43,399 nucleotides of DNA from Spirosoma sp. (lineage in GTDB: Bacteria > Bacteroidota > Bacteroidia > Cytophagales > Spirosomataceae): contig JACMPG010000317.1 in assembly GCA_014377625.1 (NCBI GenBank), forward strand, positions 1-43,399, given 5' to 3'. Of the stretch, positions 28,219-38,676 are shown piece by piece. Under the pieces are notes generated by a model, which saw only the letters and a program-made list of their open reading frames with translations, did not search any database and had not been told where the DNA came from. The number at the start of each line of letters is the position of its first letter. Position 1 is the stretch's first letter. The position numbers and the translations under genes are program-made.

Positions 28219-28520
28219 TCAACTACGTTCAGCCTGTTCTTTCTCATGGTGGAGATAAAACCCGAAATACGGGCATAGTAAGCTGCTCATATATGCAATC
28301 CGCCAGTGTTGCTGATCGGCCAGCGCGAGGGGACCACAGCGGGTAGCCTGGTAAGCGCGTAATAAATAAGCGTGCACCGCCTTGGCCCATCGGCTGCCCC
28401 GCTCAATCTGGGCGGTGAGTTCCCGCAACAAATGCGCCCCGCACAGACTGTGTCGGCCCTGGCCAGCCGAAAAATACGACGACCAGCAGTCATGGACGTT
28501 CAGGTAGACTACCTCACTCG
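28219..28520 (-). mobile_element. IS66-family transposase fragment
   Basis: Minus-strand reading VYLNVHDCWSSYFSAGQGRHSLCGAHLLRELTAQIERGSRWAKAVHAYLLRAYQ resembles the IS66 TnpC DDE region (HDxWxxY...CxAHxLREL). No complete element visible. Confidence 0.7.
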
Positions 28521-28546
28521 GTCAGAATTAGCTACGTAGCCACCCA

Positions 28547-31500
28547 TCAGGCAGCCGGCAGGTACACATCAAACCGTGCGCCTTTGTTTAGCTCACCGGT
28601 AGCCGTAATAAAGCCGTTATGATTGGCAACGATTTTCTGCACAGTGGCTAACCCAATGCCGGTGCCGGTGTATTGTATTTTGCTGTGCAGACGCTGGAAA
28701 ACCTCAAATATCTTTTCGCTGTATTTAGCATCAAAGCCAATGCCGTTGTCCGTGATGGTCAGGTGGTAATAGACTTTTTCGGGCAACAGCGTTCCGTTCG
28801 CGAATTTACCCCCGGTTGTCAGTACACTCGTTATCGTGATATGAGGGGGTACGTCAGGATTGGAAAATTTAAGCGCGTTGCCAATCAGGTTTTGTAGCAG
28901 CTGGCGAAACTGAAACACAATGACAGGGGCGGTGCCGAGTCCGGTCGCGTCGATAGTGGCGTGTTTTTCGGCGATGGGTTCGCTTAGTTCGCTGACGACT
29001 TCCTGAACCAGCCCGCTCAGGTCGGTGATCTCAAATATTCGTTCTTCGGTGCTCAATTGGGAGAAAGCCAGCAAATCATGAATCAGTTGCTGCATTCGTC
29101 CGGCGGCTTTTTGGATGCGCCCGAAATAATCCCTGCCGCTGTCGGTCAGGGTTTGATGTTCTTTATCGAGGATGCGACTGGCTAAGGTTTGTATTTTGCG
29201 GAGCGGCTCCTGTAAATCGTGGCTCGATACGTAGGTGAAGGCTTCCAGCTCTTTATTCACCTGTTGCAGGGTTTCATTAGCTTTCTGTAAGTCCTGAGTT
29301 CGCTTCATCACGGCTATTTCCAGGGCTTCCTGTTGGGCTTTCTGCTCCTGAATTTCGGTGTCGGTGCTGATCCACAGGGTTTGTTGATCGTATGCGTTTT
29401 TTTGCGAGATAGCCCGGCTGAGGTGCCACTTATACCCCCCGTTCCGGTCCAGAAACCGGTGTTCCGTCTCGAGTTCTGTACCGGTGCTAATGGAATGTTG
29501 CCAGCGCTTTCTGGTTTCTTCCAAATCGTCGGGATGAATAATTTTTTCCCAGCCCCAGTCTTTCAGGTCTTCAAACGAAAGGCCGGTGTAGTTAAACCAG
29601 GTTTTATTGAAATAAGTGACGTTGCCGTAGGCATCGGCGGCCCACACTTTCTCCGGCATGGCATTGGCGATAAATTCAACGCGCTCCTGCGCCTGCCGTT
29701 CAACTCGCCGGGCTTTGGTGGCTAACGTTATATCCTCAATCGAAAGCAGAATTAACCGTTCAATATTGGTTTCGCTTCGAATTTCACGGGCATTCAACAG
29801 CATGACCCGCTCCTCAATGACTGGAAACGTATGGGTCATTTCAAAATCCGTAATCGTCGATTTTTCGGGCAGTATTTTTTCAAGCAGTACGCGCAGCTCG
29901 GCTATATTCCATTGGGCATTACCCAGTTCGTACAGGAAAGCCCCTTCGGTTTCGCCTTCCCTGACCTTGAAGGTTGTGTAAAAAGCCGCGTTCGCCGTTT
30001 TAATCCGCAGGGTAGCATCCAGCACCAGGAATGGCCCCCGCATGGTCGCAATAATGGCTTCGGCATAATTGCGGGCCGCTATTACCTGCTGATTCAACCC
30101 AGTGATTTCCTGATTGACCACCGTCAGTTCTTCATTGGTGCTTTGCAGCTCTTCTTTGCCCGTTTCCAGTTCTTCGTTCAGGCTCTGCAATTCTTCGCTG
30201 CCGCTCAGCAGCTCTTCGTTGGCACTTTGCAGTTCTTCATTGACGGCCTCCTGATCCTGGGTGATGCCGCGCATGTCTTCACGGGTCTGGGCCAGGTCCC
30301 GCTCCAACTGGGCGATCCGCAGGTCTTTGTCGTCTTTTTTCGGCTTTGTTTTGGCTTTCTGCGGGTCACTGTCGGCGGGGATGGTAGTGGGTAGAGCCGG
30401 GTGAAACAGAATCAGGTAATGCGGGTCAACCATATTGGGCAGCGGCAGGGCTTCGATGGAAATGGTCTCTAAGCTGCCGTTGACCTCCAGGGGAATATGG
30501 TCCTTGATAACCGTTACCTGCTCTTTTCTGACCTTATGCAGCAGGTTACGCAGTTCAAACGCCAGCCCGTGCTTGGCCAGGAGTAATACATTATGGGTGG
30601 GCTTGCCGGATGCCTGGGCTAAATAAGGCGCAGTGATGCCCCGAAAATGCACAATGTCCAGAGCCTCGTTGACCACTACACCCGCTGGTGAGTAATGGCT
30701 GAGAATCAACTCATCGGCTATTTTTTGAAAGTCCGTACGCAAGGTTTCGGTGGTGGGCGTAGCCCGGTTGATCGGTGGCTTGCTGCGCTGAACGGACTCG
30801 GACATAAACCGGCTGAGGCCATCCTTGCGGGTGAATAATTTACTGGTCTTAGCGGCAAGCACGAACAGGTCAGGTACATTGCCGACGGTTTCTGATTTAC
30901 CCAGCAGTAAAAAGCCAGTTGGGTTTAAGGCATAATGGAACGTGGTAAATGCCTTTTTTTGCAGGTAGGGTTCCAGATAAATCAGCACGTTGCGGCAACT
31001 GATAAAATCGAGTTTACCAAAGGGCGGGTCTTTCAGGAAATTGTGTACGGCAAACACGCACATATCCCGGATGGATTTATTGATCTGGTAGCTGCCATTG
31101 CTCCTGGTAAAGAATTCCTGCAGCCGTTGGGGCGATACGGCCTCGACTTCGTTTTTTGCATAGATACCCGTGCGGGCTTTGGCAATGGCGGGTTCGCTTA
31201 AATCGCTGGCAAAAATTTGCACCCGTTCCGGCGGCTGATTGCCTAAGAATTCTTTCAGGCACATCGCAATGGAGTACGCTTCCTGACCCGTGCTACACCC
31301 CGCCACCCAAATCCGGATGGGTTCTCCGGCGGGTTTATTTTTCAGGATGAGCGGAAAAACCGTTTCACATAAATTGTCGAATACGGGGTGGTCCCGAAAA
31401 AATGACGTGACGGGAATCAGCAGGTCCTGGTATAAAACATCCTGCTCTGGTTTATGATCCCGCAGATAGGTGAGATAGTCCGCAGGATTCTCGGTTTTGG

Positions 31501-32251
31501 TAATGGCCATTCGGCGCAGGATTCGCCGGCGAATGGTGGTTTGTTTGTAATAGGTAAAATCGGTTCCCTTCCGAACGCGCAGCACCGACAGAATTTGCTT
31601 GAACACGTCCTTTTCCGGCTCCGGTGCATCAGGATCGTCCCCGCCGTCTTCGTTCAGCATACGGATGACCTCGACCAGTTTTTTGGGTATCTCCTCGGGC
31701 GGCAACACAAAATCAACCACCCCCGCCTGTACCGCACTGTTGGGCATCCCATCGTGAGCAGCCGAGGCTTCGTCCTGGGCAAAGGTGATACCCTCATTCT
31801 CTTTGATGGCTTTTAAGCCCTTGGTACCATCACTGCCCGTACCGGACAGGACCACACCAATGGCGTGGCTTTGATGGATTTCGGCCAGCGAGGTAAAAAA
31901 AAGATCGATGGGCAGGTTGAGTTCCTTTTTGTCGGTGCCTCGGGGGCTTAGTTGCAGCACACCGTCGTTAGCCACCAGCATTTTATTACTGGGTAAGACG
32001 TAAATATGGTCCGGCTCTATTTTAACGTCATCCTGTATTTCCAGCACCGGAATATCCGTAACTTTTTGCAGCAGTTCGGGTAACAGGCTTTCGTGGGTGG
32101 GGGCCAGGTGCTGCACCAGCACAAATGCCATGCCTGATTTTTGGGGAATGGCCCGGAGCAGCTTCCGAAAAGCGTCCAGCCCACCCGCTGATGCGCCAAT
32201 CCCAATAACCGGAAACAGGTTTTTGGAAAGAATTTTTTCGTCTGCTTTCAT
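28547..32251 (-). CDS. CheB-CheR-PAS-histidine kinase fusion (chemotaxis-like multidomain sensor)
   Basis: CheB: VIGIGASAGGLDAFRKLL, VVLSGTGSDGTKGLKAIKE. CheR: IRIWVAGCSTGQEAYSIAM, DFISCRNVLIYLEPYLQ. Coiled coil EELQSANEELLSGSEELQSLNEELETGKEELQSTNEEL. PAS: VWAADAYGNVTYFNKTWFNYTGLSFEDL. HK: FTYVSSHDLQEPLRKIQ and GIGFDAKYSEKIFEVFQRLHS, GTGIGLATVQKIV. Confidence 0.95.
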   Translation of the reverse strand: MKADEKILSKNLFPVIGIGASAGGLDAFRKLLRAIPQKSGMAFVLVQHLAPTHESLLPELLQKVTDIPVLEIQDDVKIEPDHIYVLPSNKMLVANDGVLQLSPRGTDKKELNLPIDLFFTSLAEIHQSHAIGVVLSGTGSDGTKGLKAIKENEGITFAQDEASAAHDGMPNSAVQAGVVDFVLPPEEIPKKLVEVIRMLNEDGGDDPDAPEPEKDVFKQILSVLRVRKGTDFTYYKQTTIRRRILRRMAITKTENPADYLTYLRDHKPEQDVLYQDLLIPVTSFFRDHPVFDNLCETVFPLILKNKPAGEPIRIWVAGCSTGQEAYSIAMCLKEFLGNQPPERVQIFASDLSEPAIAKARTGIYAKNEVEAVSPQRLQEFFTRSNGSYQINKSIRDMCVFAVHNFLKDPPFGKLDFISCRNVLIYLEPYLQKKAFTTFHYALNPTGFLLLGKSETVGNVPDLFVLAAKTSKLFTRKDGLSRFMSESVQRSKPPINRATPTTETLRTDFQKIADELILSHYSPAGVVVNEALDIVHFRGITAPYLAQASGKPTHNVLLLAKHGLAFELRNLLHKVRKEQVTVIKDHIPLEVNGSLETISIEALPLPNMVDPHYLILFHPALPTTIPADSDPQKAKTKPKKDDKDLRIAQLERDLAQTREDMRGITQDQEAVNEELQSANEELLSGSEELQSLNEELETGKEELQSTNEELTVVNQEITGLNQQVIAARNYAEAIIATMRGPFLVLDATLRIKTANAAFYTTFKVREGETEGAFLYELGNAQWNIAELRVLLEKILPEKSTITDFEMTHTFPVIEERVMLLNAREIRSETNIERLILLSIEDITLATKARRVERQAQERVEFIANAMPEKVWAADAYGNVTYFNKTWFNYTGLSFEDLKDWGWEKIIHPDDLEETRKRWQHSISTGTELETEHRFLDRNGGYKWHLSRAISQKNAYDQQTLWISTDTEIQEQKAQQEALEIAVMKRTQDLQKANETLQQVNKELEAFTYVSSHDLQEPLRKIQTLASRILDKEHQTLTDSGRDYFGRIQKAAGRMQQLIHDLLAFSQLSTEERIFEITDLSGLVQEVVSELSEPIAEKHATIDATGLGTAPVIVFQFRQLLQNLIGNALKFSNPDVPPHITITSVLTTGGKFANGTLLPEKVYYHLTITDNGIGFDAKYSEKIFEVFQRLHSKIQYTGTGIGLATVQKIVANHNGFITATGELNKGARFDVYLPAA

Positions 32252-32269
32252 GATGAAATTAGGGTTAGG

Positions 32270-32710
32270 TTACTCCCTACGAACAACGGCCTCTGTTGCC
32301 GATGGTACACCATTCTCCGGCGTTAGCAACAAAAGTGCCTGCTGAATAACGTGTTTGAGTTGCGAAAAATCAGCCGGTTTGCGGATGCAGGTTATAGCTC
32401 CTTTTTTGTGAAGCCGGTCGGCCATATCTTTCTCGAAGGAAGTCGAGAGGATAATGACCGGAATCTGCTGTAGCCGCTGATCGGCTTTTATTTCTACCAA
32501 ACATTCGTAGCCGCCTTTGCGGGGCATATTGAGGTCCAGAAACAGGGCATCGGGCAGTAGACCGGTGTTGGTTGTGAACCAGTGCATGAGTTGCTCCCCG
32601 TTTTCTACGGTGGTCAGGTGCGTGGCAATAGGCAACTCGGCCAGGGCTTGTTTAAAAAAGAGACAATCATCGTCGTCGTCATCGGCAAGTAGCAGTTGAA
32701 GAGGCATCAT
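32270..32710 (-). CDS. single-domain response regulator (Rcp1-like receiver)
   Basis: LLLADDDDDDCLFFKQAL, phosphoacceptor FLDLNMPRKGGYECLVEIK, IPVIILSTS, CIRKPADF. Confidence 0.92.
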   Translation of the reverse strand: MMPLQLLLADDDDDDCLFFKQALAELPIATHLTTVENGEQLMHWFTTNTGLLPDALFLDLNMPRKGGYECLVEIKADQRLQQIPVIILSTSFEKDMADRLHKKGAITCIRKPADFSQLKHVIQQALLLLTPENGVPSATEAVVRRE

Positions 32711-32873
32711 CTTGGTTGGAATTGTTGAAACCTTAGTCGAAATCCCAAACCCATGTTCATTTTGAACAGGGCCGCCTGTGCGGTGCGAACGTTGACTGGT
32801 AGTGGGGCGGGAACCATGGGGTGTAATATACGGAGTTATGGCTAAATATTGACTTTGTTACCCCTAACCGCAT

Positions 32874-32953
32874 CAACGCTGCCAGCGAATCCGGCTGTCT
32901 TCCGACGACACGACTACGCCTTTGCAGGCAGGATACGGGCGGTGAAATCGCCA
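32874..32953. repeat. diverged copy C of the dispersed repeat
   Basis: caacgctgccagcgaatccggctgtcttcc at 32874-32903, then weaker similarity (gggcggtgaaatcgcc vs gggctgtgaaattgct near copy A). Confidence 0.6.
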
Positions 32954-33059
32954 GCCGGAGATCCATCAGGACAACCTCCACCAAGAAGAGACTCCCTCAC
33001 TCGGCCAGAATACTTTATAACTCCTGAGACAGGATACCATCAAAATACCGTCTTTTTAC

Positions 33060-33239
33060 AGGCCACACCTGGTTAAACTGCTCGAAGCCGGTAGCATTCC
33101 CTTCAAGAAGGTGGGTACTCACCGGCGAATTTTGGTGGAAGACGTACTACAGTATCAGGACCGACAGAAAGAAGTCCGAAACGAGCAATTACAGTTTCTG
33201 ACCGGGCAGGCTCAGGATCTCAATCTGGGCTACGAATGA
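33060..33239 (+). pseudogene. 5'-truncated excisionase/HTH-type antitoxin
   Basis: RPHLVKLLEAGSIPFKKVGTHRRILVEDVLQYQDRQKEVRNEQLQFLTGQAQDLNLGYE* is the C-terminal part of an excisionase-like helix-turn-helix antitoxin; no N-terminal part or start in frame. Confidence 0.65.
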
Positions 33240-33300
33240 TTCCGTTGGTAAGGCAGGTTGCTCTCCTGAATGCCTGTGTGCTGTATGCGGATACGTCGCT
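33236..33300 (+). pseudogene. PIN toxin 5' fragment
   Basis: ATGA-overlapping start MIPLVRQVALLNACVLYA resembles a PIN N-terminus (DACVLYP); similarity is lost where the IS30 fragment begins. Confidence 0.4.
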
Positions 33301-33420
33301 CGGACGGACGATACGAATCGGACAACTCCTGGGAATATACTCCCGGATCAGTCCGTTGGTATTCTCATTGAGTCCACGCTCCCAAACGTGATACGGATGA
33401 GCGAAATACGTGCCGTTGCG
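33300..33420 (-). mobile_element. IS30-family transposase fragment
   Basis: Minus-strand reading RNGTYFAHPYHVWERGLNENTNGLIREYIPRSCPI matches the IS30 core (FA.PY..WERG.NENTNGL.R.Y.P). Confidence 0.8.
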
Positions 33421-33855
33421 GTCAGTGGTTTGTAGGTTGCCCTTGTTTTGCCTGGTTTCGTCACCTCAAAACTATCGCACCGGCGCACCGGGGTAATCTA
33501 CTGAGCGGCTGATTTTTGTTTGTTCAGTCAGCCCATGGCAACCGCTGAAATAGACAAAATTGGGGAAAAGGTTGTATGCACTGGAAAAGCGAATTCAGGT
33601 CATCTTAGAGAGAAAGTAATTTTTCATTGGCGTTCTGATTAATTAACTCTACCTGAATTGAGGACTATCACAAATGGATGACCACGGTTAAATAACCATT
33701 AAAAATTGTAAACTTACCCCCGTAGTTCCTTAATATTAGGAATATATTTGCTCCTTATACCGTCGCGTTTTCGGACAGGGTGTAGAATGATTACCTTGAT
33801 GCATAATTTTTTTCCTTAACAATTAATTTCAACCAGTTAACCGATTAAAAATTGT

Positions 33856-36800
33856 ATGAAACAAAAACTACTGAACACCCTCAGGGGGTTACTACTCTTT
33901 TGGGGGGCCTGGGTGCTGCTGGCCGCGGCTCCAGTGTTCGCGCTCGACAGCGAGGTGACAGGCCGGGTAACGGATGAAAAAGGAGCCGAGGTAGTAGGCG
34001 CTTCCGTCACGATTAAAGGTACTACGCGTGGTACCACCACCGATGCCAGTGGTAAGTACCGTATTGCTGTTTCGGATGGTAACAGCGTACTGGTGTTTTC
34101 CTACATTGGCTACAGCAAGCAGGAGGTTACCGTAGGAAACCGGTCGGTGATCGACGTAAAACTGGAGCCGGGTAGTGCCATACTGGACGAAGTGGTCGTA
34201 ACGGCGCTGGGAGTAACCAAAGACACCCGCAAGATCGGCTACGCTGTCACCACCGTAAACGGCGACGCGCTGACCAAAGCGCGGGAGACCAACATCGGCA
34301 ACTCGCTGGTGGGCCGGGTAGCAGGTTTGACCGTGAAAGGAACCAATGGAGGTCCGGGCGGTACGGCCAAAATTCTGTTGCGGGGCGTACCCAGTATCAA
34401 CTCGCCGGGTTCACCGCTGATCATCATCAACGGCGTACCAATGGACAACACCCAGCGCGGCAGTGCCGGTGAGTGGGGTGGTTCGGACGGGGGCGACGGG
34501 CTGGGGAACATCAACCCCGACGATGTGGAAACCATGACTGTGCTGAAAGGCCAGTCGGCGTCGGCCCTGTACGGGGCACGGGCCTCTAACGGCGTAATTC
34601 TGATTACGACCAAGAAGGGCAAACGGGGCGATTTTGCGGTTGACTACAACTCCAATCTCGTTGCCGAGCAAGCCATCAATTTCACTGACTTTCAGTACGA
34701 ATATGGTCAGGGCATCGGTGGTCAGAAACCCGTAACGGCGGCAGCCTCGCAGCAAACGGCCCGCTTTAGCTGGGGTTCCAGATTAGACGGTTCGCCGGTT
34801 ATCGGAGCCGACGGCCAGCAGTACACCTACTCGGCCCAGAAAGACAACATTAAAAACTTTTACCGGACCGGTTCAACCTTTACCAATACGGTATCGGTAA
34901 CGAAAGGGGGCGAAAATGGATCCTTCCGGCTGTCGGCATCGAACCTGGCCAACAGTTCGATTCTACCTAACAGCGGGCTGGACCGTAAAACGTTTGCGCT
35001 CACCATTGACCAGAACATCACATCCAAACTCAGCATAAGCGTACTGGCCAACTACATCAGTGAAGAGGTGAAAAACAAGCCGGCACTAAGCGACGGGCCG
35101 CTAAACGCCAACAACGCGCAACTGCTGGCTACTAACATAGACCAACGCAGACTGGCACCGGGCTATGATCCTGTAACAGGCCGTGAGATTATCTTCAGCG
35201 ACGACGAGTACGTGAGCAATCCCTACTTTGTGACGAATCAGTTTGTGAACAACGTGGGCCGGAAACGGCTGATCTCGATGGTCTCTACCCGCTACGATTT
35301 CACCAACTGGATGTACGCGCAGGCCCGCTTGGGTTACGATAACGCCAGCGACCGTATTTTCAGGGTAACACCCTACGGTACGGCTTACTCGCAGGGGGCC
35401 AAGGGAGGGCTGGACGAGCTCTCGAATGCACAGCGTAGTGAGTTAAATGCAGATGCGCTACTTGGTGTCAACAAATCTGTTGGGGCCAATTTCACCATCG
35501 ATGCGTTGCTGGGTGGTAATATCCGCAAGAACAACTACGAGAAAATCAGCATTGGTGGTAGCCCGTTCGTGTTGCCGTATCTCTACAGTTTCAACAACGT
35601 GGTGAACTTCAGCCGGGGCTATGACGTAGCCAACACCGAAGTCCATTCGGGCTACTACAGCGTCGATCTGGGCTATAAGAACTTCCTGAACGTGACTACT
35701 ACGGGCCGCTACGATGCCTATTCAACGCTGCCTTCGGCCAACCGGAGCATCTTTACCCCCTCGGTCAATGCAGCTTTCGTTTTCAACGATTTCCTGAAAA
35801 TACCGAGCCTGAGTTTCGGTAAACTGCGGGCGGGCTATGCCGTGACCAGTGGCGAACCAGCCTCACCCTATGGCACCAGTGTCTATTACGGGGTGGGTAA
35901 TGCCATTAACGGTATTGCGACCGGCAATTTCAGCTCTAACCTGCCCAACCTGTTCCTGAAGCCATTTACCAAGACTGAAATTGAAGTGGGTCTGGAGCTT
36001 AAGTTTTTCGGCAATCGGCTGGGCTTAGACCTGTCGGTATATGACCAGAAGACCAACAACGAAATTCTGCCCGCCCAGTACAGTACCTCTACCGGCTTCA
36101 CCAGCGGTGTGGTGGGCACGGGTTCCATTCAGAACCGGGGTATCGAAATGCTGATTACCGGCAACCCGGTCAAGACAGCTGACCTGAACTGGAATGTGTC
36201 GTTCAACCTGACGTCGGTACGTAATAAAGTGCTACAGACCGATGCCAACAACAACCCTATTGGACTGGGGTCTAACCGGGCCACACTTGGCAACGCGACT
36301 ACAGCGTTTGTGGTGGGTGAGTCCGGTCCGCAGATCCGGGCATATGACTACAAATACAGTTCCAACGGTCAGATTGTCGTTGATGCATCGGGCCTACCAG
36401 TGCGGGGCAATCTGGTTAACCTCGGTACGGTATTGCCCACGCTATATGGTGGTCTGAACAACGACTTCGGCTACCATGGTTTTAATCTGTCATTCCTGAT
36501 CGACTACAACTACGGTAACAAAATCCTGTCGGCTACCGAGAACTACGCGTACCGCCGGGGCCTGGCACAGGAAACCCTGGTGGGCCGGGAGGGTGGTATC
36601 ACCACCGGCGTAACGGAAACCGGAGCTGCCAATACCGTAACTGCTACAGCGCAGAACTACTACACCGCACTGGCCAACAACATTACCAAAGTGAGTGTAG
36701 TTGGCGGTGATTTCATCAAGTTCCGGCAATTTACGCTTGGCTACAGCCTGCCCGCCAAACTGCTGACGGGAGTTCCGCTGATCCGGGCATTGAGCATCTC

Positions 36801-36957
36801 GCTCGTGGGTCGGAATCTGTTTTACATCACCAAGCAAGCTACGAACATCGACCCGGAGTCTACTTTTGGTGCTAACCTCCGGTACGCTGGCATCGAAGGG
36901 GCCAGTCTGCCCGCATCGCGCACCTACGGCGTTAACCTGAACATCAAGTTTAAATAA
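33856..36957 (+). CDS. SusC/RagA-family TonB-linked outer-membrane protein
   Basis: VTGRVTDEKGAEVVGASVTIKGTTRGTTTDASGKYRI, LDEVVVTALGVTKDTRKIGYAV, MTVLKGQSASALYGARASNGVILITTKKGK, C-terminal RTYGVNLNIKFK. Confidence 0.95.
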   Translation: MKQKLLNTLRGLLLFWGAWVLLAAAPVFALDSEVTGRVTDEKGAEVVGASVTIKGTTRGTTTDASGKYRIAVSDGNSVLVFSYIGYSKQEVTVGNRSVIDVKLEPGSAILDEVVVTALGVTKDTRKIGYAVTTVNGDALTKARETNIGNSLVGRVAGLTVKGTNGGPGGTAKILLRGVPSINSPGSPLIIINGVPMDNTQRGSAGEWGGSDGGDGLGNINPDDVETMTVLKGQSASALYGARASNGVILITTKKGKRGDFAVDYNSNLVAEQAINFTDFQYEYGQGIGGQKPVTAAASQQTARFSWGSRLDGSPVIGADGQQYTYSAQKDNIKNFYRTGSTFTNTVSVTKGGENGSFRLSASNLANSSILPNSGLDRKTFALTIDQNITSKLSISVLANYISEEVKNKPALSDGPLNANNAQLLATNIDQRRLAPGYDPVTGREIIFSDDEYVSNPYFVTNQFVNNVGRKRLISMVSTRYDFTNWMYAQARLGYDNASDRIFRVTPYGTAYSQGAKGGLDELSNAQRSELNADALLGVNKSVGANFTIDALLGGNIRKNNYEKISIGGSPFVLPYLYSFNNVVNFSRGYDVANTEVHSGYYSVDLGYKNFLNVTTTGRYDAYSTLPSANRSIFTPSVNAAFVFNDFLKIPSLSFGKLRAGYAVTSGEPASPYGTSVYYGVGNAINGIATGNFSSNLPNLFLKPFTKTEIEVGLELKFFGNRLGLDLSVYDQKTNNEILPAQYSTSTGFTSGVVGTGSIQNRGIEMLITGNPVKTADLNWNVSFNLTSVRNKVLQTDANNNPIGLGSNRATLGNATTAFVVGESGPQIRAYDYKYSSNGQIVVDASGLPVRGNLVNLGTVLPTLYGGLNNDFGYHGFNLSFLIDYNYGNKILSATENYAYRRGLAQETLVGREGGITTGVTETGAANTVTATAQNYYTALANNITKVSVVGGDFIKFRQFTLGYSLPAKLLTGVPLIRALSISLVGRNLFYITKQATNIDPESTFGANLRYAGIEGASLPASRTYGVNLNIKFK

Positions 36958-36967
36958 GAGACCGACC

Positions 36968-38563
36968 ATGAAAAAAACACTCATAGCGTGCGCATTCCTG
37001 ACAGGTTTCCTTCAGGTGTCGTGCACGGATAATTTCGACGCCCTCAACACGAACCCAACCCAGTCGTCGGCGGCCAATTACGACCCGAATCTGCTGTTAC
37101 CCAGCATTGAGTTTAACAGTGCCAACGCAACGGCGGGCTACAGTGGGGCGATTCTATTCCAGAGTATGTGGGTGCAGATTCTGTCATCGACCAGCTCCGG
37201 CGCGGCTACATATTACTCCAATGCCGACAAATACGTCATTTCGAGCAATACCAACGCCTACATTCAGACCCTCTGGAACAGCCAGTACAATGCCGCCAGC
37301 TACGCCTATCAGATGGAGCAGCTCACCGCAGGCAAACCAGCTTTGGCAAACCTGAACGCTATTGCCCAGCTTATGCAGGTGCAGTGCAGTGCGCTGATAA
37401 CGGATACCTACGGCGATGCACCGTACACCCAGGCTCTAAAGGCAAAAGATGGGACTACGCTGCCTGCTTACGATGCGCAGCAGGATATCTACAAGTCGAT
37501 ACTGGCCAAGCTCGAAACCGCCACGGCGGCCCTGAGCCCCACCAATCCGCTGCCTACCAACGATGCCTACGCTTACAAAGGCGACGTGACCAAGTGGAAG
37601 AAGTTTGGCTATTCGCTGATGCTGGAACTGGCTATGCGCCTGACGAAGGCAGATCCCGCAACGGCTAAAACGTACGCCGAAAAAGCAGCCGCCGGGGGCG
37701 TATTTGCCAGTGCTGATGACGACGCCTACATCATGGCCGATAACTCGAAAGGCTTTGGCAATAACAACGCAGGAGCCCTGAGTACGCTGGCCGACATCTA
37801 TTCGGTACGCTGGAGCAAAGTCCTGATCGACTACCTGAAGGCTACCAATGACCCGCGCCTGTCTATCGTGGCCGAGGTGCCACCCGCCGGGCTGATTGCC
37901 AACCAGAGCATGAGCACCGGTGGTAATACCACCCCCGCCGTGCAGATTGGCCAGCCTAACGGGTTTGACCTGAACGGTGGTGCGACCGATATCAGTAAAG
38001 CCCCCAACTACCCCGGCGGCACGGGTACCGGGGCCGATATAACGCCCCTGGGTAAATACTCGCGACCTACCACTATGTACCGCGACCGAAATGCCCCACT
38101 GTTTGTGCTGACCTACGCCGAAACCGAACTCTTACTGGCCGAAGCCGTTCAGCGTGGTTTCAACGTGCCGGGTACAGCCGCGAGCCACTACAAAAATGCG
38201 GTCGTGGCCGGCATTACGTCGCTGTCCCGCTACGGTGGGGTAGTTAATCCAACAGCGGCTGCGGCCTACGCCGATGCTAACCCGCTGGTAGCAGCCAACG
38301 CGCTCAAGCAGATCAACGAGCAGTACTGGGCTACAACGGGCTTACAGATGAATTTCGTAGCCGCCTGGAATAACTGGAAACGGTCGGGCTTTCCGGTGCT
38401 GACTCCAGTGAACTATACGGGCAACTTTGCCAGCGGCACGATTCCACGCCGGCAACCGTATCCAAACGGTGAGGCTACCCTAAACACAGCCAACTACAAC
38501 AGTGCCCTCGGTAAAGTGGCCGGTCCTAATGACTGGCTGACCCGGATGTATTGGGATAAATAA
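36968..38563 (+). CDS. SusD/RagB-family outer-membrane lipoprotein
   Basis: Lipobox FLQVSCTDNFDALNTNPTQ, helical SusD-like body, FVLTYAETELLLAEAVQRG, position after SusC. Confidence 0.9.
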   Translation: MKKTLIACAFLTGFLQVSCTDNFDALNTNPTQSSAANYDPNLLLPSIEFNSANATAGYSGAILFQSMWVQILSSTSSGAATYYSNADKYVISSNTNAYIQTLWNSQYNAASYAYQMEQLTAGKPALANLNAIAQLMQVQCSALITDTYGDAPYTQALKAKDGTTLPAYDAQQDIYKSILAKLETATAALSPTNPLPTNDAYAYKGDVTKWKKFGYSLMLELAMRLTKADPATAKTYAEKAAAGGVFASADDDAYIMADNSKGFGNNNAGALSTLADIYSVRWSKVLIDYLKATNDPRLSIVAEVPPAGLIANQSMSTGGNTTPAVQIGQPNGFDLNGGATDISKAPNYPGGTGTGADITPLGKYSRPTTMYRDRNAPLFVLTYAETELLLAEAVQRGFNVPGTAASHYKNAVVAGITSLSRYGGVVNPTAAAAYADANPLVAANALKQINEQYWATTGLQMNFVAAWNNWKRSGFPVLTPVNYTGNFASGTIPRRQPYPNGEATLNTANYNSALGKVAGPNDWLTRMYWDK

Positions 38564-38576
38564 GCTGTAAATGGTA

Positions 38577-38622
38577 AGAAAAGCCGGGGGTCAGCCATGA
38601 TCCCCGGCTTTTCTGTTTTTTT
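38577..38622 (+). terminator. Rho-independent terminator after SusD
   Basis: agaaaagccgggggtca-gcca-tgatccccggcttttct followed by gttttttt. Confidence 0.85.
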
Positions 38623-38676
38623 GCGGCAACCACTCAACTCCAGCGACTCTTCCTGCGTTAATTAATAAAGTTACCT

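Noticed and set aside
30074-30260. Repetitive DNA encoding EELQSANEELLSGSEELQSLNEELETGKEELQSTNEEL
   Set aside because: Known coiled-coil linker of CheB/CheR-PAS kinases, not a novel repeat or minisatellite.
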